DNA of 53,902 bases from Caldivirga sp. MU80 (GTDB taxonomy: Archaea > Thermoproteota > Thermoprotei > Thermoproteales > Thermocladiaceae): the NCBI RefSeq assembly GCF_001663375.1, contig NZ_LCTF01000013.1, forward strand, positions 1-53,902, written 5' to 3'. The notes below the pieces were generated by a model, which did no database searches, was not told the origin of the DNA, and saw nothing but the letters and a program-made list of their open reading frames with translations. The first letter of the stretch is position 1. Each line of letters starts with the position of its first letter. The position numbers and the translations under genes are program-made. Below are positions 7,548-16,060 of this stretch, piece after piece.

Positions 7548-7727
7548 CAGCCCTTTTAACTATTATTCAAAGCCACCTAGTTACCTCACGGGAATTGAAT
7601 TATGAAACCGAAGATTATTTGAAACCTAGCTAACTAAAACGCATTAACCGAACACATTATTCAGGCAAACCCACCTAACACCCTAATTACCTCCTGTAGG
7701 GTAATCACTAAACTAGGGCTAGGGTTG

Positions 7728-7770
7728 GGTGTTAGGTAGAAAAATCTACAGAAAATGCTACCTAACACCC
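7728..7770. repeat. GTGTTAGGTAG palindrome, copy 2
   Basis: Arms GGGTGTTAGGTAG and CTACCTAACACCC surround the centre AAAAATCTACAGAAAATG. The centre resembles that of the copy at 37587 (AAAATCTACAGAAAG). Half-arms also occur nearby: CCTAACACC at 7674-7682, two tandem AGTAGCATACCTAAAA units at 7771-7801 and GGGTGTTAGGA at ~7809. These make the 7548-7841 gap mostly repeat debris between two minus-strand genes. Confidence 0.75.
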
Positions 7771-7841
7771 AGTAGCATACCTAAAAAGTAGCATACCTAA
7801 AATACCGGTGGGTGTTAGGATGAGGTGAAATTGATTATTCC

Positions 7842-9431
7842 TTAGTTATAATTATTCAGGATCAGCCTAGTTAGTACCTTAACAGCCTCCTCCTTGACCT
7901 TACCTGGGTTTATGCCTTTGGTCTCTAGCTCGGTTGAGTTCACGAATATGAATATGTGTGGTGTTTGCTCCCATGCATTGTCAATGGCCTTTATTAGGGG
8001 TGAGGCTTCGTTTATGGGCATTAGGTTGCCGTCGCTGTTCCTTATCAAAGCCCCTATGTCGTTTATGAATGATGCCACGGATACCAGTAGCCTACAGTCG
8101 CAGTTGAGGATCCTCCTCAACTCGTTGATTATGCTTTGCTTGAACTCAACGGCCCAGCCCAGCCCCTTACCCTCAAGGTTCTCGTCAATGTACCTGTTCA
8201 GCATTACCGCATTGCCAAGGCCCAGGGTTGTTATGTAGTCCTCGTCCCTCTTCCAAAGGGCCCTCATGCCAGTCCTCCTATGCATAATTGAGTCCGCGTA
8301 CTCCCTAACATAGCCCTCCAGTAATCCACCATGATAGGCGGCGCCTATGGTAACGCTTAGTTGATCATCGGTGTAGATGTCTAGGTTCTTCTCGCTTGGG
8401 TTACCGTTTAGGAATCTTAAGGCCGCCTCCCTCAGCTCCGAGGCGATGCTCAGCGTCATGACTTGCCTAAGCACCTCCCTCGTCATCTCGTCGAAGAGGA
8501 GAACCTTGTGGTGCATGTAAACCCACTTGTACAGGTTATACCTAGCTAGGGCGTAACCCTCCAGGAAGGCCTTAGCCTTATCGTCAAAGACCAGCATACC
8601 CCTGCCCAGGTGCAGGTAGTTAACCAGCCTAGCTATGTCAATGGCCCCACTCCCAGACCCAGCCCCGGTGAAGTAGAGGTCCCTCAGCGTGTAGTCAAGC
8701 CTATCCGCATCAATACCCCCGGACAGTATTGAAGCTAGGGATTCGAGGAGCATGAGCTCATCGTCGCTAAGCCCCTCCAGTAGCTTAACCTCAGGTACGC
8801 CTAGGCTTAAGGCTGAATCACCGTACCTGGAGACTAACCTAATCCTCTTAACCAACCTGTAGAATGTCAACAACCTAAGCACACCAGCATCAACACCCAG
8901 CATGCTAACCAGGTCCCTGAACCCCCTTGAACCCATTAGCATGAACCCAGCAACCTCATGCTCCTTACCAACCCCAGCCATGTAGAGCTGGGGCTCAGGC
9001 TTAACCAAGGGGGCTAGGTAACCGTCGAGTACGTGGGATAGGGGTGGGTGCCCTATGTCGTGGTGTAGCCCACCCAACCTAACGTACTCGCCTAGGACCC
9101 TCACGTTGTCGTCATGGATGCCGAGGCGGCCCATCAATGCCCTAAGGGTTTTCCCATCAGCCTCGCCAATAACCCTCTCCGACATTAAGGATGACAGATG
9201 CATAGTGCCTAAGCTATGCTCAAACCTAGTCCCCCTGGCCGATGGGTAGACGTAGTGAACTAAGCCATCCTGCAAAACCCTCCTGAGCCTCTGGACATAG
9301 ATATCATCATCAAGGAACCTGGCCTCATCTAAGCTCAGCCTAATCCAACCATGCACAGGATCCCTAAGCTCCTTCCAAGACACCAAGCCAACACTCAAGT
9401 CAGTATTTATAAACCGTACCCTGAAGCTCAA
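7842..9431 (-). CDS. HD-superfamily phosphohydrolase (SAMHD1/dGTPase-like)
   Basis: This family removes phosphates from nucleotides using metal bound by H...HD...D. The N-terminus has the characteristic RDPVHGWI opening (~23-30), then RFEHSLGTMHL with H72, GGLHHDIGHPPLSH with H123-H124-D125, and later ILSGGIDADRLDYTLRDLYFTG carrying the last Asp. The C-terminal ~250 residues contain the helical regulatory part. At 529 residues it is within the family range. Substrate cannot be told from sequence: dNTP triphosphohydrolase activity is typical of relatives. The gene ends near a palindrome and starts 68 bases before a mobile-element end, so it appears monocistronic. Confidence 0.88.
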   Translation of the reverse strand: MSFRVRFINTDLSVGLVSWKELRDPVHGWIRLSLDEARFLDDDIYVQRLRRVLQDGLVHYVYPSARGTRFEHSLGTMHLSSLMSERVIGEADGKTLRALMGRLGIHDDNVRVLGEYVRLGGLHHDIGHPPLSHVLDGYLAPLVKPEPQLYMAGVGKEHEVAGFMLMGSRGFRDLVSMLGVDAGVLRLLTFYRLVKRIRLVSRYGDSALSLGVPEVKLLEGLSDDELMLLESLASILSGGIDADRLDYTLRDLYFTGAGSGSGAIDIARLVNYLHLGRGMLVFDDKAKAFLEGYALARYNLYKWVYMHHKVLLFDEMTREVLRQVMTLSIASELREAALRFLNGNPSEKNLDIYTDDQLSVTIGAAYHGGLLEGYVREYADSIMHRRTGMRALWKRDEDYITTLGLGNAVMLNRYIDENLEGKGLGWAVEFKQSIINELRRILNCDCRLLVSVASFINDIGALIRNSDGNLMPINEASPLIKAIDNAWEQTPHIFIFVNSTELETKGINPGKVKEEAVKVLTRLILNNYN

Positions 9432-9499
9432 GAAGCCAACAACCCAAGTTAATGCCTAAACCATGAGGATGAGTGAGGAATAGCGTGATAGAGCAAACG

Positions 9500-9622
9500 A
9501 TAAACCTTGCCCTTTAGGGTGGGGTCACCCCACTATGTGGGTCTGTTCAGTAGCCCCGATGAAAGCGGGGTAACCTCCAAGACCCCAAGGAACCCCCGTC
9601 CTTTAAGGTGGGGAGGGGGTCA
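9500..9622 (+). mobile_element. Short TnpB-type derivative: left end joined to guide-RNA end
   Basis: The left end (CCTTGCCCTTTAGGGTGGGG then a CACCCCACTATGTGG palindrome) is followed after only nine bases by 73 bases closely matching the 3' end of the TnpB element at 31348-31421. It looks like an internal deletion that removed the whole tnpB gene and kept both ends. It lies between divergent genes, 52 bases before the flavoprotein start. Confidence 0.75.
9550..9622 (+). ncRNA. Stand-alone omegaRNA-like scaffold
   Basis: Compared with the TnpB element end, GTAGCCCC, GGTAAC, CCAAGACCCCA, ACCCCC, CCTTTAAGG and GGGGAGGGGGTCAGTA are all kept. The first hairpin is better formed here (CCCCG ATGAAAG CGGGG) than in the element carrying tnpB. 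The sequence outside the terminal GTCA begins GTATCCTTCGGCTCTGTG and would be the guide if the RNA extends past the end, as known for TnpB guide RNAs. Transcription is not shown. Confidence 0.5.
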
Positions 9623-9674
9623 GTATCCTTCGGCTCTGTGGGTGTGTTTTTAAGCCGGCTTAGGTTTAATTGCC

Positions 9675-10832
9675 GTGAGGGTTGGGTTAATTGGCGGTGG
9701 CCCAAGCAACCTGTTTCTGGCTTGGCTACTTAGGAATGATGCCGACTTATACTTGATAGAGGAGGATAGTAGGCTCGGCTTACCCATGCACTGCACTGGA
9801 CTTGTCAGTGAGAGGATGGCCATTGCCCTTGGTTTAGGTGGAAGGGTGGTTGACAACTACTACAGTAGCCTAACAATCACCAATAGCCTAAATTCTAAAG
9901 GTGTACTGCTTAGGTTCACTGGTAACAGGATAGTCATGTTGAATAGGCCTGGCCTTGAGGAGTACCTATACGGCAGGGCGTCATTTAAAGGCATACACAT
10001 GGGTATTAGGGTCACTGAGGTGGGTAGGGGGGGTGTGGTTAGGGGGTTTGGGGGCTTTGAGAGGTCCTACGATATAGTTGTCATTGGGGAGGGGGCTAGG
10101 AACGTGCTCAGTAGGATTACGCTTGGGACTAGGTTAAACACGGTGAGTGGGGTTCAGGCTGATGGCTACTCCCAGTACCTTAAGGGCATGGTTAATGATG
10201 AACACCACATAGTGGTCCTCTTCGGTAAACACTACAGCGGGAGGTTCTTCACCTGGATAGTGCCCAGGGGTGATGGGGAATTCAGGGTTGGTGTTGTCGA
10301 CGATCCAAGTGTTGTCGGCTTAAGGTTCAGGAAAATCATTAGCGAACTTGGGTTAAGCCCAAGGAGGATCTTTGGGGGAAGGGTGGTCCTGGGGGCTAGT
10401 AGCGTTAACTATGGACAGGGCTCGGTGGCTGCGGTGGGTGACTCAACGGGCATAACTAAATCACTGACCGGTGGGGGTATCGTGACAGGCATGTTAACGT
10501 CCTTAATACTAGCCAGGGTGCTCCATGAGTATTGGGGTGTTGGAGACCCTATAGCCGAGTACAGTAGGGCCCTGGGTGGAACGCTGGGTAGGTTGGCTAG
10601 GGCCTACTCGGCTCTTTCAAGTATGCTATATAGCAATGTAACAGTGGCTGAGGGGGCGCTTAGGGAGTTCGATGGCGTTGAGGTTAATGTCCCAGATTAC
10701 GACAATCACATGGATGCCTTAATCAGGTTACTGATGGCTAGGCCTAAACTGGGCTTAACCCTAATTAAATACGCCCCCTCCCTGAACATAAGCACCATTA
10801 ACCTACGCGACCTGGTCACCGCGTTATTTTAA
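9675..10832 (+). CDS. Geranylgeranyl-reductase-family FAD oxidoreductase
   Basis: This family includes the flavoenzymes that saturate isoprenoid chains of archaeal membrane lipids. The FAD dinucleotide motif is VGLIGGGPSNLFLAWLL (~3-19). The family motif CTGLVSERM is at ~36-44, and GDSTGITKSLTGGGIVTGM (~255-273) is the second FAD motif. The length of 385 residues is typical. Arginine and glycine codons match the neighbours. The 3' end overlaps that of tyrS by 17 bases on the opposite strand. The exact substrate (geranylgeranyl lipid or another prenyl compound) cannot be assigned. Confidence 0.82.
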   Translation: MRVGLIGGGPSNLFLAWLLRNDADLYLIEEDSRLGLPMHCTGLVSERMAIALGLGGRVVDNYYSSLTITNSLNSKGVLLRFTGNRIVMLNRPGLEEYLYGRASFKGIHMGIRVTEVGRGGVVRGFGGFERSYDIVVIGEGARNVLSRITLGTRLNTVSGVQADGYSQYLKGMVNDEHHIVVLFGKHYSGRFFTWIVPRGDGEFRVGVVDDPSVVGLRFRKIISELGLSPRRIFGGRVVLGASSVNYGQGSVAAVGDSTGITKSLTGGGIVTGMLTSLILARVLHEYWGVGDPIAEYSRALGGTLGRLARAYSALSSMLYSNVTVAEGALREFDGVEVNVPDYDNHMDALIRLLMARPKLGLTLIKYAPSLNISTINLRDLVTALF

Positions 10833-11988
10833 CCAAGCTACCCATTTCACTCAGCAACCTTGCCCCATCACCCGTGCTGAACCATTTCCAGTAGGGCTCC
10901 ATGAACCTAACCGCTTCCTCAATCACGGCGTTCTTAAGGTCCAGTGGGTGAACCTTGCCCTGCGAGTAGTCCCTAGTCAACTCCTCGAAGGCCCAGTACT
11001 CCGCTGTACCCCCGTACTCACTGGGCCTCTTAATCAGGAAGGGTTCCTTCCTAGGTTCCCTGAAGGAAAATAATCTAGCCAACTCGAGGACTGGGTTGTT
11101 CTCAGTGACCTTGGGTGGGCAGTAGGCGTTCTTAATCTTCTCACTTATTTCACTGGGTGAGTCGTGTAGGAATATTGCTGTTTCAGGCCTTGACTTACTC
11201 ATCTTAGCCTCAGATAGGTCAAGCTTACTCTCCTTACCTGTCATAGCCAGTGAGGGTAGTAGGTGGTGGAGGAGGATCACTGGTTTAATAACCCTACCAC
11301 CAAGGGTAAGGGGCATTAACTTAATCTTATCGTAAACCTCCCTGGCAAGAACATAGACCTTTCTCTGGTCAACACCCCCATGGGCTATGTGTGTGCCTAG
11401 GGCGTACACATCTACGATCTGCATTAGTGGGTATATTAGCCAAGACATCTTGGCCGTGTTGGTGAACACCCTACCCATTATGGTTAAGCTGTGCCTAATG
11501 TCCGATAGCGAAACCTGCCTGGCCAGGTCCAGGACCTGCACCCAGTAGTCATGCTTATCCTCAACCAGCTGCGAGGCCAGTATGAAGTCCACCGCATCCG
11601 GGTCACCGCCAAGTATGCCTATCGACCTCCTCAGGGTCTCCTTGAAGTAAGTCACGGCGACCTTCCTGATAACCTCCAGGTCACCGCCAAGCTTATGGTT
11701 AAGCCATGAGTGCAGGTCGGCCAGTAGTATGGTCACCTTAACCCCAGCCCTCTGTAGGTCTACAACCTTATACATGCTCACCACGCCCGTGCCTATGTGG
11801 ATGTAGCCGGATATCTCGAAGCCTATGTAGTGCTTAAGCTGATCCCCAGTCTCGAAGTAACTCCTCAGGTCCTCGATGGTTATAACCTCCTCTGTTGGGT
11901 ACTTGAGGGCTAGGTTAACCTTATCCTCAACATCCATCAGCTGTACAGCCGCCTTAGCCTTAATAAGTCTTCCAGCCGTAGCAACCAT
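10816..11988 (-). CDS. tyrS: Tyrosyl-tRNA synthetase
   Basis: This class I synthetase activates tyrosine and charges tRNA-Tyr in the cytosol. The HIGH equivalent is GYIHIGTG (~61-68). The tyrosine-pocket stretch LLADLHSWLNHKLGG follows, and the KMSKS loop is KMSKSRPETAIFLHD (~263-277). The C-terminal part is the short archaeal-type anticodon-binding region. At 390 residues it is slightly longer than many archaeal TyrRS. Residues 1-15 may be dispensable, and ATG at ~11940 (MDVEDKVN) is an alternative start. TrpRS was considered, but the ADLHSWLN and MQIVDVYALG segments fit TyrRS better. Confidence 0.88.
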   Translation of the reverse strand: MVATAGRLIKAKAAVQLMDVEDKVNLALKYPTEEVITIEDLRSYFETGDQLKHYIGFEISGYIHIGTGVVSMYKVVDLQRAGVKVTILLADLHSWLNHKLGGDLEVIRKVAVTYFKETLRRSIGILGGDPDAVDFILASQLVEDKHDYWVQVLDLARQVSLSDIRHSLTIMGRVFTNTAKMSWLIYPLMQIVDVYALGTHIAHGGVDQRKVYVLAREVYDKIKLMPLTLGGRVIKPVILLHHLLPSLAMTGKESKLDLSEAKMSKSRPETAIFLHDSPSEISEKIKNAYCPPKVTENNPVLELARLFSFREPRKEPFLIKRPSEYGGTAEYWAFEELTRDYSQGKVHPLDLKNAVIEEAVRFMEPYWKWFSTGDGARLLSEMGSLVKITR

Positions 11989-12067
11989 GGGTATAGGGCT
12001 TTAATTCACGGCGCAGTTGAGGGCAATTATTTAAAGTTTAAATGGGGAGGGCGCGTTGGGTGGGTAT

Positions 12068-12466
12068 ATGTCCACTAGGACTGCTTCTGCGGGGGATATT
12101 AAGGAGGGGTCGTACATAATGATAGATAACGTGCCCTGCAGGGTTGTTGAGGTTGAGAAGAGTAAGACCGGTAAGCACGGCAGCGCTAAGGCTAGGATAG
12201 TTGGGATAGGTGTCATTGATGGGGTTAAGAGGACCATAGTCGTCCCAACTGACGCAGCCGTGGAGGTTCCAGTTATTGAGAAATTCACGGCGCAGGTAAT
12301 ATCAGTGGCTGGGGATAATATACAGTTAATGGACCTCAGGAACTACCAAACCTTCGAAATACCCAGCGGCTACATTGAGGAGGAGGCTAAGGGTAAGCTT
12401 GAGCCTGGGGTGCAGGTTGAGGTTTGGGATGTGGCCGGCTACAGGAAAATAATGAGGGTTAGGTAA
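12068..12466 (+). CDS. Translation initiation factor aIF5A
   Basis: aIF5A binds the ribosomal E site and rescues stalled peptide synthesis. It carries hypusine or deoxyhypusine on one lysine. The modification loop [15 protein letters not shown] puts that lysine at residue 36. The N-terminal SH3-like barrel and C-terminal OB fold ([18 protein letters not shown]...) are both present in 132 residues, the normal length. The frame is open from TTG 12056. ATG 12068 is preferred because a double TATA box (TTTAAAGTTTAAA, 12031-12043) lies 25-37 bases before it. The gene seems monocistronic and convergent with rrp4. Confidence 0.93.
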   Translation: MSTRTASAGDIKEGSYIMIDNVPCRVVEVEKSKTGKHGSAKARIVGIGVIDGVKRTIVVPTDAAVEVPVIEKFTAQVISVAGDNIQLMDLRNYQTFEIPSGYIEEEAKGKLEPGVQVEVWDVAGYRKIMRVR

Positions 12467-12511
12467 CCGGCCCTGTGCACGTTAAAAATAAGCCCATTGT
12501 TTTTCACACGG

Positions 12512-13252
12512 CTACTGGGACTGGGCGGCGGCTCCGGTTGTGGCGGATTTATAGCTCTGTATAATTGCCTTAACCCTATCCATTAATCCACTCTGGTGGC
12601 TCTCCCTCTCTATGAATTTAATGGTTTGGGATACGAAGACCTCGTCACGCCTATTCCTACACCTAACCCATATCCTGCCGTTCTGCCCCACGGTTACGTC
12701 GCAGTTTAACTCATCCTTAAACATGTTCACCATGGACCCCTTCTTACCTATAACCCTAGGCACCTTAACAGGATCTATCTCAACGATTGTTCCATCCTCA
12801 ATCCTACCCAGCCTAGACTCCTTAATGGTCAAGGTCACTGGGTAATCCTTAGCTAGGTTGAAGTCGCTTATCTTAGCCAACACCACGTCTCCAATGTTCA
12901 AAATGTTTCTTAAGTCGGCGGTGACCACGTCAACGGGCTTTAGGGTAGCCTCATTCACAGGTAAGTAAGCCGAGTACGGTGACTTAATGTCAACCTCCCA
13001 GCCGTTAACCAGTATATCCACCACATACCCTATCACGGCGTCACCCTGCCTAGGTTTATAGGTCCCATTCAACGGTATTACCTGAACCTCCATGGGCTTA
13101 ACATCACCCTTAATGTTAATCGTAGCCACTGTGGCGGCGTAGGCCTTATCCCCCTCCCAGTACACTGACCCTACAATCACATAGTCATTACTCCTCCCAC
13201 CAATCAAATCCCCCGGGAGCACTATCATCCTATCTGTGACGTTAAGCATAAT
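12512..13252 (-). CDS. rrp4: Exosome RNA-binding subunit Rrp4
   Basis: Rrp4 caps the archaeal exosome ring (Rrp41/Rrp42, encoded at 28.9-30.4 kb here) and feeds RNA into it. The N-terminal domain starts at MIVLPGDLIGG, an S1 domain follows (GDAVIGYVVDILVNGWEVDI...SAYLPVNEA), and the KH domain has IDPVKVPRVIGKKGSMVNMF. The frame continues upstream to TTG 13363 without recognisable Rrp4 sequence. ATG 13252 gives 246 residues, near the family norm. In many archaea rrp4 sits beside rrp41 and rrp42, but here it is ~16 kb away. Confidence 0.9.
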   Translation of the reverse strand: MMLNVTDRMIVLPGDLIGGRSNDYVIVGSVYWEGDKAYAATVATINIKGDVKPMEVQVIPLNGTYKPRQGDAVIGYVVDILVNGWEVDIKSPYSAYLPVNEATLKPVDVVTADLRNILNIGDVVLAKISDFNLAKDYPVTLTIKESRLGRIEDGTIVEIDPVKVPRVIGKKGSMVNMFKDELNCDVTVGQNGRIWVRCRNRRDEVFVSQTIKFIERESHQSGLMDRVKAIIQSYKSATTGAAAQSQ

Positions 13253-13398
13253 GCGGGTTTTTAGTTGGGAGTAATAAGCGTTGCTGATAAGGACTCGTTC
13301 CCGGGGGATGAAGCTGTGAATACTTTCAGCCACCTCTCTATAAACCCGGTAAAAAACCGACAAATCACGCTTAAATAAGCAGGTGGCTAAGCTGACCC

Positions 13399-13758
13399 AT
13401 GGGTAAGCGTAGGCGTACCTTCACGGTTGATGAGGCTAACACAGTGATTAACGAGATAAGGCCAATACTAGGTGGTTTAATGGAGGCGTATAGGAGCGGT
13501 AATTTAGCCACCATACATGAGCAGTCAATGTGGCTGATTAAACTGTCGAGGAGACTGGGCTTCATGATAAACACGAGGCTAGGCATAGTGCACTTCCCAA
13601 CACTGTATAGGGGTAGTTACAGGGTGGTGTTGTGCTATAGGTATGGTGAACCGAGGGTAATGTACTGGCACTGGATTGACAGCCACATCAGGATGAGGAT
13701 AAGGGATGTTAAACTATTCGGACCCAGTGGGGGAATTAAGAATGAGGAAGCGTCATAG
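13399..13758 (+). CDS. DUF2203-like protein, 119 aa
   Basis: The opening RTFTVDEANTVINEIRPILGGLMEAY resembles the FT-EEAN-llP start of DUF2203 proteins. The later GIVHFPTLYRGSYRVVLCYRYGEPRVMYWHWID resembles their DFP-l-dGr-v-LCW-lGE-ei-fWH block. The function of that family is unknown to me. The conserved acid-rich and WH residues would suit a metal site, but this is inference. The gene is divergent from rrp4 and is followed after 71 bases by an ABC transporter with its own TATA box. Confidence 0.6.
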   Translation: MGKRRRTFTVDEANTVINEIRPILGGLMEAYRSGNLATIHEQSMWLIKLSRRLGFMINTRLGIVHFPTLYRGSYRVVLCYRYGEPRVMYWHWIDSHIRMRIRDVKLFGPSGGIKNEEAS

Positions 13759-13829
13759 GGCACCAGCTTAATGGAGCTATTGACCGCGTAACGTTTATAA
13801 ATGAGCGCGCGGCACCGATATCGATTACT

Positions 13830-14834
13830 ATGCTAGGTGATTCAGCAATAAAGGCAATAAACCTAACTAAGCGTTATGGCCCAATACTGGCGGTGGATCA
13901 CATAAACTTCGAGGTTAAGTACGGTGAGGTATTCGGCTTCCTAGGCCCTAATGGGGCAGGTAAAACCACCACAATAAAGATGCTGACCACCGTAACAAGG
14001 CCCACCGAGGGCACGGCATTAGTGGGTGGTTACGACATTGTTAAGCAGCCGGCTAAGGTTAGGGAGTCTATTGGTGTAGTGCCCCAGGACTTCACCAGTG
14101 ATGAGGATTTGACCGGCTGGGAGAACCTAATGATGATAGCCGGCCTATACGGCATACCGAAGAGGGAAGCCAAGGAAAGGGCCACTGAGTTACTTGACCT
14201 TGTGGAGCTGTCCCACGCTGCGGATAGGAAGGTTGAAACCTACTCAGGGGGTATGAGGAGGAGGCTTGAGATAGCCATGGGTTTGATTAATAGGCCTAGG
14301 ATACTGTTCCTTGATGAACCCACGCTAGGTCTCGATGCCCAGACCAGGGCCGCCATATGGTCGTACGTGTTTAGGCTTAAGGAGCAACTGGGTACGACAA
14401 TATTCGTCACAACTCACTACCTTGAGGAGGCTGACCAATACTGCGATAGGATAGCCATAATTGACCACGGTAAGATACTAGCCATAGGTACCCCAAGGGA
14501 TTTGAAGAAGGTGGTGGGCGGTGACGTGGTTATACTTCAAGTGGCAGGTAACCCGGAGACTGCCGTTAAGGTTCTTCAAAATATTGATGGCTTAAGTGAC
14601 GTCAGGATTGTTGAGGGCTTCATTAGGTTTAAGGTTAGTGATGGTAGTAGGGCGGCGCCACTCATATTTGACGTGTTGAGTAAGGCCGGCGTTAGGGTGA
14701 CTAGCATAGCCATAAAGGAGCCATCAATGGATGAGGTCTTCATGGAGTACACGGGTCATAGCCTAAGGGATGAGTGGGGTAGTAGGGAGGAGGCGATGGC
14801 CATGAGGAGGATTGTGAGGACCGCCAGGAGGTGA
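13830..14834 (+). CDS. ABC transporter ATP-binding protein (DrrA/NatA type)
   Basis: This is the nucleotide-binding subunit of a type ABC-2 exporter at the inner face of the membrane. Walker A is GPNGAGKTTTIKML (~38-51), the Q loop is VVPQDFTSDEDL, the signature is YSGGMRRRLEIAMGL, Walker B is ILFLDEPTLGLD, and the switch His is in FVTTHYLEEADQYC. The C-terminal ~100 residues form the extension found in DrrA-like proteins. A TATA box (TTTATAAA, ~13794-13801) lies ~30 bases before the ATG. The stop overlaps the permease start, so the pair is one operon. The cargo (lipid, drug or polysaccharide) is not known. Confidence 0.92.
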   Translation: MLGDSAIKAINLTKRYGPILAVDHINFEVKYGEVFGFLGPNGAGKTTTIKMLTTVTRPTEGTALVGGYDIVKQPAKVRESIGVVPQDFTSDEDLTGWENLMMIAGLYGIPKREAKERATELLDLVELSHAADRKVETYSGGMRRRLEIAMGLINRPRILFLDEPTLGLDAQTRAAIWSYVFRLKEQLGTTIFVTTHYLEEADQYCDRIAIIDHGKILAIGTPRDLKKVVGGDVVILQVAGNPETAVKVLQNIDGLSDVRIVEGFIRFKVSDGSRAAPLIFDVLSKAGVRVTSIAIKEPSMDEVFMEYTGHSLRDEWGSREEAMAMRRIVRTARR

Positions 14835-15712
14835 TGACCATGGCCAGTAACCCACTGCATGGCTTATGGACCTTAACCGATAGGGAGCTTAAGAAGTGGT
14901 ATAAGGCCCCAGTGGTGCTTATAGTAACCTTGATTCAACCCATAGTTTGGTTGGCCTTCTTCGGCAAGTCAATGAACATGGCCTCGATATTCACGAACGG
15001 CAGCGTAAATATACCGGGGCTAAACATACCTAAGCAGATTATTGACCAGATAGCCCAGGCCTACTTAAAGTCAACCTTCGGGACCACGGACTACTTCTCA
15101 TTCCTAGCGGCCTCAATGGTTGCTCAGATAACCTTCTTCACGGCGATGAACAGCGGCATGAGTATAGTGTGGGATAGGAGGCTAGGTGTCCTGGATAAGC
15201 TACTCACCACGCCCGTGCCTAGGGGCAGTATAATAATGGGTAAGGTGCTTAACTCGGTGCTAAGGTCCCTTGCCCAGGCCACTATAGTGCTCATAATAGC
15301 CACTCTACTCGGCATGAAGTTCAACACCAGCCTAACCCCCCTAGGATTTGCCTTAAGCATAGTCGGTGTTTACGCAGCCTTAACGCTACTGGCGTTGGGC
15401 TTCTCGGCACTATACCTAACCCTCGCCCTCCGTTCAACGAACTGGCAATCCCAAATGGCCATAATAAACCTACTCAACATGCCGCTCATGTTCGCCAGCA
15501 ACTCATTCTACCCAATAAAGATGATGCCCTGGTGGCTTAGGCCCATAGCCTACATAAACCCACTTACCTACGTCAACGACGTGACGAGGGGCTTACTGCT
15601 GGGCATATCAACATTCAGCGTGCCAATGGACTTCCTCTACCTGGCGGTATTCGCCATAGCCTTTTCAGCAATAGGCATAGTGCTTTCATGGCGCTTCCTA
15701 AGCGAGGGTTAA
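14831..15712 (+). CDS. ABC-2 type transporter permease
   Basis: The 293-residue protein has about six membrane helices: PVVLIVTLIQPIVWLAFFG, FLAASMVAQITFFTAM, LAQATIVLIIATLLG, LSIVGVYAALTLLALGFSAL, a loop with the NPLTYVNDVTRGLLLG signature of ABC-2 permeases, and a final helix LYLAVFAIAFSAIGIVL. It starts at GTG 14831 inside the ATPase gene's stop; ATG 14834 or 14840 are close alternatives. It would form the transmembrane half of the exporter as a dimer. The extracellular loop between helices 1 and 2 is longer than minimal. Confidence 0.9.
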   Translation: MMTMASNPLHGLWTLTDRELKKWYKAPVVLIVTLIQPIVWLAFFGKSMNMASIFTNGSVNIPGLNIPKQIIDQIAQAYLKSTFGTTDYFSFLAASMVAQITFFTAMNSGMSIVWDRRLGVLDKLLTTPVPRGSIIMGKVLNSVLRSLAQATIVLIIATLLGMKFNTSLTPLGFALSIVGVYAALTLLALGFSALYLTLALRSTNWQSQMAIINLLNMPLMFASNSFYPIKMMPWWLRPIAYINPLTYVNDVTRGLLLGISTFSVPMDFLYLAVFAIAFSAIGIVLSWRFLSEG

Positions 15713-15757
15713 AGTTGAATCAAGTTTAAATACCCATTAACACCATTTAAAGCAAGG

Positions 15758-16060
15758 ATGAGTAAAAAGGACTACTGGGTCGTGTGGAGGGTTAACATAG
15801 ACTCAACGATCAGTAGGAGTGATGGCAGGGTTGTGCCTAGACAGCTTGCCGTGGAGAAGCCCACCCTCGACGAACTGGCTAACGCCGCATCAAAGCTTGG
15901 GTTTAGATATGAGGTTCACCCAGAGAAGAGGCACCCTAGGCATTGGTTTGAGGAGGATTACGTAGGGTGCATCCACGTCTATAAGGTTGAGGGTTACAAT
16001 AGGAGAAGCCTTATTAGGAAACTTGCCCAGGTTGTTAAGAGTAGTAGGAGGGGTGGTTAA
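15758..16060 (+). CDS. srp19: Signal recognition particle protein SRP19
   Basis: SRP19 binds the tips of SRP RNA helices 6 and 8 and prepares the RNA for SRP54. The opening YWVVWRVNIDSTISRSDGRVVPR matches the family (tyrosine/tryptophan-rich strand, then the conserved GR-(K/R)-p segment). Further on, KLGFRYEVHPEKRHPRHW is the conserved RNA-contact stretch, and the C-terminus is basic. A length of 100 residues is normal. The TATA-like TTTAAATA (~15725-15732) lies upstream of ATG 15758. The 3' end overlaps the GPN GTPase start by eight bases, so the two are co-transcribed. Confidence 0.93.
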   Translation: MSKKDYWVVWRVNIDSTISRSDGRVVPRQLAVEKPTLDELANAASKLGFRYEVHPEKRHPRHWFEEDYVGCIHVYKVEGYNRRSLIRKLAQVVKSSRRGG

